From positions 1 through 40,233 of the forward strand of contig CAIUWR010000096.1 of the NCBI GenBank assembly GCA_903902915.1: a stretch of DNA of 40,233 bases. The letters run 5' to 3'. The position numbers and the translations under genes are program-made. The DNA comes from an uncultured Hyphomicrobiales bacterium (GTDB taxonomy: Bacteria > Pseudomonadota > Alphaproteobacteria > Rhizobiales > Beijerinckiaceae). Shown one piece after another: positions 33,852-40,233 of the stretch. The notes beneath the pieces are model-generated. The model did not search any database. It was not told where the DNA came from and worked only from the letters and a program-made list of their open reading frames with translations. Within the stretch, counting starts at the first letter, position 1, and each line of letters begins with the position of its first letter.

Positions 33852-35204
33852 TCAGTCGTCGCCCATCGGGTCGAGCAAGCCGTTTTGCACCACGCCCGCG
33901 CGCGGGTCGCGATTCGGGGCGTCTTCGGGCTGCATCACCGGCTGCAAGGCGGCCACGGTCGAGCCGAAGCCGTCGCGCTGGTAGATATCCTCGCGGAACT
34001 GCACGATGCCGTCATTGGCCCAGGCGGTCACATAGACCCAATAAACCGGCACGGGCGCCACGGGGCGCGCGTCGATGCGGGCGCCGGAGCGGATCGCCTC
34101 GTCAATATGGTCGCGATCCCAGCCGGGCGTGTCCTTGAGGATCCAGGCCACATAATCGCGGATGTTCTGCACGCGCACGCAGCCAGACGACACGAAACGA
34201 TAGTCGTCGCCGAACACGCCCTTGGCCGGGGTGTCGTGCATGTAGACGCCATAGGGGTTGGGAATATTGACCCGCACCACGCCCAGCGAGTTCACATCCG
34301 CGCCCGGATCCTGACGGAAGCGATAGTTCACCGCATCCATGGAATTCCAGTTGACGGCGGTGGGCGGCACTTCGGCGCCGCTCTTGTCGATCACGCGGAT
34401 CTTGTTGTCCGTGAGATAGTTGGGATCCGCCTGCATCTTGGGGATCAGATCCTTGCGGATGATCGAGGCGGGCACGGTCCAGAAGGGGTTGAAGTTGATC
34501 TCGACCACCTTGGCCTGCATGACCGGCGACTGACGGTCGATCTTGCCCACGCCTGCGGCGTGATGGCTGAAGACCACGCCATTGTCGACAGTCTCGACGG
34601 CGGCGGCGGGAATGTTCATGGTGATGAAGCGCGCGCCCAGATTGGTGGACTGGCTGCGCAGACGCACCAGATTGAGCTCAAGCTGCCGCAGGCGATCCTG
34701 AGCGGGAACATTCAGGGCCTGAAACGTCTGCTCGGCGACGACGCCGCTGGCATTGATGCCGTGGCGCGCCTGAAAGCGCTGCACCGCCGCCTGAACATAG
34801 GAATCGAAGATGGGCGAGAAGCCGGCGGCCTCATCGAGATCGCCCGTCACCATCAGACGCTTGCGCAGCGCCACGACGGGGTTGCCGCTGGAGCCGACCT
34901 TGAGCGTCCGCCCCACGGGCACTCCCTGCCAGCCGCCGCGCGCCACAAGGTCACGATATTGAAGGATGGCGGCGTCCGTCATGGCCACCGTCTGCTGGGA
35001 CAGCAGCGGGGTTACGGTGCGCCTGACCTGAAGGGCGGCGTCCGCATCGTATTTCTGTTCCCACTCGGCCTGATCCGCGAAGCTGTCGACAGGCGCAGCC
35101 AGCGCGCCGCCTGCATGGAGCCCACCAAGGAGGGCGGACAGGCTGGTCGTCGCCAGGCTCTGCGCGAAGAGACGCCGGGAGAGGGGGACATTGGTCTTTT
35201 TCAC
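33852..35204 (-). CDS. L,D-transpeptidase (YkuD family, LdtP-like)
   Basis: The GTG at 35204 is chosen because GGAG lies six bases upstream and the 450-residue product then opens with a Tat-like signal, SRRLFAQSLATTSLSALLGG, ending LAAP. A peptidoglycan-binding domain spans about 100-165 (LKVGSSGNPVVALRKRLMVT). The YkuD catalytic site has His323 (YMHDTPAKGVF) and Cys342 in SSGCVRVQNIRDYVAW. These enzymes form 3-3 crosslinks in peptidoglycan or attach proteins to it. In Liberibacter the MarR regulator LdtR controls ldtP; an LdtR-like gene lies just upstream here, so I infer the same pairing. Confidence 0.88.
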   Translation of the reverse strand: MKKTNVPLSRRLFAQSLATTSLSALLGGLHAGGALAAPVDSFADQAEWEQKYDADAALQVRRTVTPLLSQQTVAMTDAAILQYRDLVARGGWQGVPVGRTLKVGSSGNPVVALRKRLMVTGDLDEAAGFSPIFDSYVQAAVQRFQARHGINASGVVAEQTFQALNVPAQDRLRQLELNLVRLRSQSTNLGARFITMNIPAAAVETVDNGVVFSHHAAGVGKIDRQSPVMQAKVVEINFNPFWTVPASIIRKDLIPKMQADPNYLTDNKIRVIDKSGAEVPPTAVNWNSMDAVNYRFRQDPGADVNSLGVVRVNIPNPYGVYMHDTPAKGVFGDDYRFVSSGCVRVQNIRDYVAWILKDTPGWDRDHIDEAIRSGARIDARPVAPVPVYWVYVTAWANDGIVQFREDIYQRDGFGSTVAALQPVMQPEDAPNRDPRAGVVQNGLLDPMGDD

Positions 35205-35461
35205 TGATCGCTCCAATCGCACAGCCGCCGAAGCCGATGCCGCAACTTCATGACGCCGCTCGCGCCAGTGCCGGATAGTCCGGATTTCACAGCGCTTTGC
35301 CCAAAATACGCACCCTGAGCGCGAGCGCTGGACTAGCATGCGCAAGGTTAAAAAGGAACGAATAGTCCGGCGGATTTATGGCGCCGTAGCCAGAACCGGG
35401 CAAGAAGACGATGATCGAGAGACGACTGTTGCAAATGGGCGACGCAGGGTAAGGCTTTCCC
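35205..35461. promoter_or_regulatory. Upstream region of the L,D-transpeptidase with repeated ATAGTCCGG
   Basis: This 257-bp gap lies between the LdtR-like gene and the transpeptidase. ATAGTCCGG occurs at 35275-35283 and 35362-35370, the copies followed by ATTTCA and CGGATTTA. They might be regulator sites, but a nine-base repeat in 257 bp could be chance. Confidence 0.3.
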
Positions 35462-35950
35462 TCATAGTCGAAAGCGAATCTGGTCGATCCAGAAACGCTC
35501 CAGCCTGATCAGCGACTGGTTGAGGGCGGAAAGCTCCTCACCCGACACGCCGCCGATTCGCTCGATCACGACCATATGTTTCTCATAGAGCTCGGCGACG
35601 ACCACATGAACCGCCCTGCCCTTTTCGGTGAGGCCAAAGCGGACGGCGCGCTTGCCCTCCCCTGCGCGGATACGATGAACGTAGCCCGTCTCGACCAGTT
35701 TTTTCATGTTGTGAGAGACATTTACCCCCAGATAATAGCCACGCTCGCGCAGCTCCCCGGCGGTCAGTTCGGCATCCTTGACGTTGTAGATGAGGAGCGC
35801 CTGCACCGCGCTGACTTCATGGTCGCCCCGGCGGGCGAACTCGTCCTTCACGACGTCAAGCAGGCGTCGATGCAGGCGCTCAACAAGAGCCAGGGTCTGA
35901 AGGTAGGCGGGACGCACAGCCCCGAGACGCATGGCCTGCGCCTGCGTCAT
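35462..35950 (-). CDS. ldtR: MarR-family regulator, LdtR-like
   Basis: The 162-residue protein starts at ATG 35950 with GGAGG nine bases upstream; earlier in-frame ATGs lack such a site. It is a winged-helix MarR protein: AVQALLIYNVKDAELTAGEL, YYLGVNVSHNMKKLVETGYV (recognition helix) and the wing GKRAVRFGLTEKGRAV. LdtR of Liberibacter and rhizobia is a MarR protein that controls an L,D-transpeptidase and osmotic or cell-wall stress genes. The transpeptidase directly downstream supports the name. Confidence 0.75.
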   Translation of the reverse strand: MTQAQAMRLGAVRPAYLQTLALVERLHRRLLDVVKDEFARRGDHEVSAVQALLIYNVKDAELTAGELRERGYYLGVNVSHNMKKLVETGYVHRIRAGEGKRAVRFGLTEKGRAVHVVVAELYEKHMVVIERIGGVSGEELSALNQSLIRLERFWIDQIRFRL

Positions 35951-36087
35951 ATCGCTGTCCTCCGCCCCATCCGTCATATCTGCGAACCTTTGGAGCCAAC
36001 CGGTATGCCGGCTTTTCAAACATGTCGACTGCGACGGCAGCATGCGTGTTTCGTCGGCGATGGTGAATGATGGGTGAAACGGACGCC

Positions 36088-36537
36088 CTACTCGCGCTCC
36101 TGCGCAGCATTCCAGGTGAGGAAGAAATACACCACGATCAGAACGAGGCTCAGCAAAGCCATCAAAAATCCGCCCGCATGAAATTCGGGGACGAACAGAA
36201 TGACGATGATGCTTCCACAAGCCGAGAAGAGCCACAGCACGCCTCCCCAGGCGGATGCGAGCCAGAGGCCTACGGCGGCCAGCAGGTCAGCGACCGCAAA
36301 AAAGGCGATGGCCGTCGCCACAGGGGCTGGAAGCGCGTCGAGCGGAACCTGATCAGGGGCCAGAATGACCTTCCAGAGCATAAGCCCCTGCATGAGCCAG
36401 ATCACGGCCACGACCCGCATGAAGACCACGAGCAGAAAACCCCACTGCTCAGACTGGCGATGTTCCGAGTTGGGGCCAAGGTCGATCAGTTCCGCATTCT
36501 TGTCGTCGCGTTGGCTTGCGCGCAGGAAATTCATCAT
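36088..36537 (-). CDS. DUF6163-like inner-membrane protein
   Basis: The 149-residue protein has a short hydrophilic N-terminus and four predicted membrane helices (about 32-55, 72-95, 97-115, 121-143). Visible stretches include GFLLVVFMRVVAVIWLMQGL and GGFLMALLSLVLIVVYFFL. It resembles the alphaproteobacterial DUF6163 family, of unknown function and often next to ldtR. Its ATG overlaps the stop of the upstream hydrolase gene by 4 bp, so the two are probably translated together. Two adjacent ATGs (36537, 36534) are possible starts. Confidence 0.7.
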   Translation of the reverse strand: MMNFLRASQRDDKNAELIDLGPNSEHRQSEQWGFLLVVFMRVVAVIWLMQGLMLWKVILAPDQVPLDALPAPVATAIAFFAVADLLAAVGLWLASAWGGVLWLFSACGSIIVILFVPEFHAGGFLMALLSLVLIVVYFFLTWNAAQERE

Positions 36538-37598
36538 CGGTCCTCGCCTCCGGCGAAGGTGAGCTCCTGCGAGCCCAGCGGCGCGAAACAGGCGTCGATG
36601 GCCCGATTGTCGACATCCTCCAGCCGGGCAGGATTCCAGCGAGGCAGATTGTCCTTGTCGATGATCACCGCGCGCACGCCCTCATAAAAATCCCCCATAC
36701 GGCAGATGCGGGCCACGATACGGAATTCGATCCGCAAGGCCGCCTCGATGTCAGCGGAGCGCCCCTCCGTCATTTGCCGCAAGCCTAGGGCGACACTGGT
36801 GGGGGATTTCGCCCTGAGCAAGGCGAGCGTATCGGCGGCGAAAGCGGAGCCCTCTGCAGCCGCCTGTTCCAGCGCCAGCAGAAGATGCGAAATCTGGCAC
36901 GGCCCGAAAGCTGCGCTGATCAGCGCCCGGTGGGGGCCGAGCGTCCCCGTGGGGGGCGCGGCGCGGAAGGCCTCGATGATGGCGTCCGTATCGCCCGGCG
37001 CCTCAAGCGCCAACGTCAGATCAGCAAACCGCGCCGAAGGGACATGGGCGGTGGCCAGCCCCAGCTCGACCGCATCCCCCGTCCCTATGCGGGCGCCGGT
37101 GACGGCCAGGTAGGCGCCCGTGGCGTCCGGCAGACGCGGCAGGAAAAAGGTCGCCCCAACGTCAGGGAAGAAGCCGATGGAAACCTCCGGCATGGCGAAG
37201 GCGAGACGGTCGCCCGCGACGCGGTGGGAGCCATGGATCGAAACCCCCACGCCCCCACCCATCACATAACCATCCAGCAAGGCCACATAGGGTTTGGGAT
37301 AGCGGGCGATGCGCTGGTTGAGGCGATATTCGTCGCGGTAAAAATCCAGCTGCGCGTCAAAGCGCTCGGCCAGGCCCTGATCATGCAGCAACCGGATGTC
37401 GCCGCCCGCGCAAAAGGCGCGCCCGCCCATGCCTGCGATCACCACACGCTCCACGGACGGATCGCATGCCCAGCGCTCAAGCGCGGCGTCGAGGCCCTGC
37501 ACCATCTCGCGGGTGAGGGCGTTGAGCGCCTGCGGGCGATTGAGCAGCACAAAGCCCGCCGCGCCGCGTCTTTCGCAAATGATGTCGCTCATGGCCAT
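36534..37598 (-). CDS. Enoyl-CoA hydratase-family protein, probably 3-hydroxyisobutyryl-CoA hydrolase
   Basis: The 354-residue crotonase-fold protein has NRPQALNALTREM, GRAFCAGGDIRLLHDQG (oxyanion loop), DGYVMGGGVGVSIHGSHRV and PEVSIGFFPDVGATFFL. The extended C-terminus with DFYEGVRAVIIDKD followed by NLPRWNPA is the mark of the 3-hydroxyisobutyryl-CoA hydrolase branch; simple enoyl-CoA hydratases are about 260 residues. That enzyme acts in valine breakdown. GGAGG lies just upstream of the start; an ATG two codons later (37592) is an equal alternative. No other valine genes are adjacent. Confidence 0.85.
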   Translation of the reverse strand: MAMSDIICERRGAAGFVLLNRPQALNALTREMVQGLDAALERWACDPSVERVVIAGMGGRAFCAGGDIRLLHDQGLAERFDAQLDFYRDEYRLNQRIARYPKPYVALLDGYVMGGGVGVSIHGSHRVAGDRLAFAMPEVSIGFFPDVGATFFLPRLPDATGAYLAVTGARIGTGDAVELGLATAHVPSARFADLTLALEAPGDTDAIIEAFRAAPPTGTLGPHRALISAAFGPCQISHLLLALEQAAAEGSAFAADTLALLRAKSPTSVALGLRQMTEGRSADIEAALRIEFRIVARICRMGDFYEGVRAVIIDKDNLPRWNPARLEDVDNRAIDACFAPLGSQELTFAGGEDR

Positions 37599-37658
37599 GA
37601 CGCCTCCGGTGCAACGGGCTTAAGGCGCGCAGCCTGAAGCGTCAACGCCGTTGGCGCT

Positions 37659-38693
37659 CTACTTTGGTTTCCCCTCCAACGCCGCCTGGGTGCGGGCGAT
37701 GACGTCTTTCGGGGTTGCGAGGATCTGGTTGACGGCGTCTTGCGTCTCCGCCCCCGTCATCGGGTCGATGTCGATGGAAAGACGCAGCGCGTCGTTCAAA
37801 AATGCGGGATCGCGCATGGTGTCGTCGAAGGCCTTGCGCAGCAGGGCGACGCGCTCATCAGGCACGCCCGGCGGCGCGGCGAGCGGCCGACTGATCGCGG
37901 TGGTGAGGGACAGAAACCGCGCCACCGCCTCCCGATCAGCGGCGCCCTTCACGGTGTCGAGAAAGAGCGGCGTGTCTGGAAGGTCGCGATCCTTCTTGAG
38001 GCCGATCTGGATCAGGGGGATCAACTTGCCCTCCGCCACAGCCTTGGGAAGGGTCGCTTTATAGCTGCCCCATGTATTCGTGCCGCGGCCGTCGATCTCG
38101 CCGCGTTCCATGGCGAGGTTGAGCGCGCCGCCGCCCTCATAGCCGAAGACCACCTTGAAACGCGTGCCGATGAGCGCGTTATAGACCGTCGGGATTTGCG
38201 CATCGGGCGAGCCCGCGCCCGTCGATCCCAGCACCACGTCCATGCGCTGCGCATCCTCCAGCGTGCGCGCCTTCGAGCTGGACCAGACGGCGGTGACGTT
38301 CGGCGCCTGGGAGAAATTTCCAAGCCAATGAAAGGCGGCGAGCGACAGCTGCATGCCGGGCTGGCCTGTCGGCTCATGCACCATCAACCCCTGCCCCACC
38401 AAGGTGAGGAAGGTTCCATCCTGCGGCGCGGCCTTGCCCGCGTGGTTGAACGCCGTAAGCCCGCCAGCCCCTGGCTGGTTGACCACCACGATGGTGGGGA
38501 CGCCGGGCACATGTTTGCCAAAATATCGGGAAAACAGGCGGATCAGCGTGTCGTAGCCGCCTCCCGGCCCCGTATGGGTCGATATGGAGATGGTCCTGCC
38601 TGCATAAAAATCCTGCGCTTGCGCCGACGCAAATGTGCAGCCTGCGCCCGAAAGCGCCAGCGCGCTCAGCATCGCGCCCGCCCGATACAGCAT
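37659..38693 (-). CDS. Bug/TctC-family periplasmic solute-binding protein
   Basis: From ATG 38693 (a G6 run six bases upstream) the product is 344 residues with a signal peptide, MLYRAGAMLSALALSGAGC, probably cut near ASAQA. The mature part starts DFYAGRTISISTHTGPGGGYD, the Bug-family opening, with PTIVVVNQPGAGG and MVHEPTGQPG later. Bug proteins bind carboxylic acids for tripartite (TctAB) importers. No tctA or tctB is adjacent, so it is an orphan, a common state in this family. The gene lies between the clpA terminator and the hydrolase gene. Confidence 0.88.
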   Translation of the reverse strand: MLYRAGAMLSALALSGAGCTFASAQAQDFYAGRTISISTHTGPGGGYDTLIRLFSRYFGKHVPGVPTIVVVNQPGAGGLTAFNHAGKAAPQDGTFLTLVGQGLMVHEPTGQPGMQLSLAAFHWLGNFSQAPNVTAVWSSSKARTLEDAQRMDVVLGSTGAGSPDAQIPTVYNALIGTRFKVVFGYEGGGALNLAMERGEIDGRGTNTWGSYKATLPKAVAEGKLIPLIQIGLKKDRDLPDTPLFLDTVKGAADREAVARFLSLTTAISRPLAAPPGVPDERVALLRKAFDDTMRDPAFLNDALRLSIDIDPMTGAETQDAVNQILATPKDVIARTQAALEGKPK

Positions 38694-38769
38694 TGTCATC
38701 CCCCCAGCCCGCACGCGCTTCTTGGCGTGCTTCGCCATGACGCTAGCATGGCCCGGCGTCGGACCAAAC

Positions 38770-38798
38770 AAAAAGGCCGGACCCATGAGCCCGACCTT
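38770..38798 (-). terminator. Intrinsic terminator of clpA
   Basis: On the minus strand AAGGTCGG pairs with CCGGCCTT (8 bp, one G-U) across a 10-base loop, followed by TTTTTG. It lies about 25 bp after the clpA stop. Confidence 0.85.
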
Positions 38799-38822
38799 CC
38801 TGATCTGTGACTTGACGCGACA

Positions 38823-40233
38823 TCAATTCTTGAGCGGCACCTTCGGCACGGTGCGTCCGCCGCCTTTGCCTTTGGGCTCGCCCGGATCGCTTGGCGGAGG
38901 CGCGGACTTGCCTGCGCCCTTGGCCTTGGCGCGGCGCACTTCCGGCTCCGGACGGACACGCTTCTTGGTCGACTCGACCACTTCCTTGTCGGGGCGCGGC
39001 AGGATCGGACCCTCGGGGAACTCGAAGCCGAGCGTCTTCTTGCCATCCTCCTCGCGCACCACGACGCGCACCGTGCCGCCATTCTTCAGGCGGCCGAAGA
39101 GCACTTCGTCCGCGAGCGGGGTTTTGATCGTCTGCTGGATAATGCGGGACATGGGACGCGCGCCCATCGCCTGATCATAGCCGTGCTCGATCAACCACTG
39201 GCGGGCGTCGTCGGTCAGTTCGATCGTCACGGCCCGGTCGGCGAGCTGCGCCTCGAGCTGCATGATGAATTTGTCGACGACCTTCATGATCACTTCGGTC
39301 GGCAGATGGCCGAAGCTGACCACCGCATCGAGACGGTTGCGGAATTCCGGCGCGAACAGCTTGTTGATCGCGTCGGAATCGTCGCCCTCGCGCTTGGTGC
39401 GCGTGAAACCAAAGGCGGATTTGGCGAGATCGGCGGCGCCCGCATTGGTCGTCATGATGAGGATGACGTTGCGGAAGTCGATCTGCTTGCCGGTGTGGTC
39501 CGTCAGCTTGCCGTGGTCCATGACCTGCAACAGGATGTTGAACAGGTCAGGATGGGCCTTTTCGATTTCGTCAAGCAGCAGCACGCAATGGGGATGCTGG
39601 TCTATGGCGTCGGTGAGCAGGCCGCCCTGATCGAAGCCCACATAGCCGGGAGGCGCCCCGAGCAGGCGCGAGACCGTGTGGCGCTCCATATATTCGGACA
39701 TGTCGAAGCGCACCAGCTCGACGCCCAGCGCCAGCGAGAGCTGCTTGGCCACCTCCGTCTTGCCGACGCCCGTGGGGCCGGAGAAGAGGTAGCTGCCGAT
39801 GGGTTTGTCGCCATCGCGCAGGCCCGCGCGGGCCAGCTTGATCGCCGAGGTGAGCGCGCCGATGGCCTTGTCCTGACCATAGACGACCCGGCGCAGCGTG
39901 GTCTCCAGATGCTCCAGCACCTCGGCGTCGTCCTTCGACACGGTCTTGGGAGGAATGCGCGCCATGGTCGCGATGGTCGCCTCGATCTCCTTGATGCCGA
40001 TGGTCTTCTTGCGGCGGCTCTCGGGCAGCAGCATTTGCGAGGCGCCGGTCTCGTCGATCACGTCGATGGCCTTGTCCGGCAGCTTGCGGTCATGGATGTA
40101 GCGGGCCGACAGCTCCACCGCAGCCTTCACAGCCTCGTTGGTGTAGCGGACCTTGTGGAACTCCTCGAAATACGGCTTCAGGCCCTTCATGATCTCGACC
40201 GCGTCCAGCACCGACGGCTCGTTCACGTCGATC
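38823..40233 (-). CDS. clpA: ATP-dependent Clp protease ATPase subunit ClpA (N-terminus beyond right edge)
   Basis: The last 469 residues of a ClpA are visible. The end of the first AAA module reads VRYTNEAVKAAVELSARYI and DRKLPDKAIDVIDETGA. The second module has Walker A GPTGVGKT, SEYMERHTVSRLLGAPPGYVG, Walker B LLLDEIEKAHPD, sensor MTTNAGA and EFRNRLDAVVSF. The ClpP-contact loop region reads SAFGFTRTKREGDD, where E. coli has IGL. ClpA unfolds proteins for ClpP. A Lys/Pro-rich tail of about 60 residues after the ATPase, ending KVPLKN, is longer than in E. coli. A terminator follows the stop, so this is the last gene of its unit. Confidence 0.96.
   Translation of the reverse strand, partial: IDVNEPSVLDAVEIMKGLKPYFEEFHKVRYTNEAVKAAVELSARYIHDRKLPDKAIDVIDETGASQMLLPESRRKKTIGIKEIEATIATMARIPPKTVSKDDAEVLEHLETTLRRVVYGQDKAIGALTSAIKLARAGLRDGDKPIGSYLFSGPTGVGKTEVAKQLSLALGVELVRFDMSEYMERHTVSRLLGAPPGYVGFDQGGLLTDAIDQHPHCVLLLDEIEKAHPDLFNILLQVMDHGKLTDHTGKQIDFRNVILIMTTNAGAADLAKSAFGFTRTKREGDDSDAINKLFAPEFRNRLDAVVSFGHLPTEVIMKVVDKFIMQLEAQLADRAVTIELTDDARQWLIEHGYDQAMGARPMSRIIQQTIKTPLADEVLFGRLKNGGTVRVVVREEDGKKTLGFEFPEGPILPRPDKEVVESTKKRVRPEPEVRRAKAKGAGKSAPPPSDPGEPKGKGGGRTVPKVPLKN

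Noticed and set aside
35275-35370. Repeated ATAGTCCGG as a confirmed operator
   Set aside because: Nine bases twice in a GC-rich 257-bp gap may be chance; kept only as a low-confidence regulatory note.

Overview
The window is GC-rich DNA with the gene families and gene order of an alphaproteobacterium of the Hyphomicrobiales (Rhizobiales) type. Supporting signs are glyA-nrdR-ribD-ribE in one run, an LdtR-type MarR regulator beside an L,D-transpeptidase and a DUF6163-type membrane protein, an IalB-family periplasmic protein, a GlnII-type glutamine synthetase behind a textbook sigma-54 promoter, and ClpA with a basic C-terminal tail. A Beijerinckiaceae/Methylocystaceae-like source is a guess. 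No rRNA, tRNA, CRISPR array or insertion sequence was seen.

Positions 1-12263 hold the most unusual region. A very large secreted protein (minus strand, cut by the left edge) has a basic N-terminus, an LEPRxLL box, about five spaced calcium-binding-like modules with an RTX core, and a long run of 54-bp Pro/Ala repeats. Just upstream in the same direction is a small gene interrupted by a frameshift. Divergent from these runs a plus-strand set: a duplicated outer-membrane barrel, a DUF3467-like protein, a GAF-GAF-TM-HlyD adaptor, a PqqD-like/site-2 protease/HlyD fusion, and a shortened second-type SecA whose start overlaps the protease gene. A third HlyD-type adaptor meets SecA tail to tail. 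No ABC ATPase or TolC is present. I infer a dedicated envelope-export system for the LEPRxLL/RTX protein, with SecA as the motor and the membrane protease as processing enzyme. This is the main candidate for an undescribed system.

Positions 12372-20406 concern nitrogen and amino-acid metabolism plus envelope genes: sigma-54-driven glnII, a patatin-like lipase, an IalB protein, a D-amino-acid dehydrogenase under a tandem glycine riboswitch, and a homodimeric 2-oxoacid dehydrogenase E1 divergent from an Lrp/AsnC regulator. A D-amino-acid dehydrogenase makes 2-oxoacids, which an E1 of this kind could oxidise.

Positions 20489-33623 are mostly housekeeping: gltX, an orphan NMT1-like binding protein, gltA, an NlpD-like degenerate LytM lipoprotein, a divergent pcm, surE, serS, ribE, ribD, nrdR and glyA. 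The surE-pcm-nlpD order is the one known from gammaproteobacteria. Between surE and serS, on the opposite strand, sits an accessory nucleotidyltransferase-fold gene preceded by two 13-bp inverted-repeat pairs with identical 16-bp spacers.

Positions 33800-40233 hold the L,D-transpeptidase with its likely regulator LdtR, a DUF6163-like membrane protein overlapping a 3-hydroxyisobutyryl-CoA hydrolase-like gene, an orphan Bug-type binding protein and the C-terminal part of clpA. Several good intrinsic terminators separate these units.
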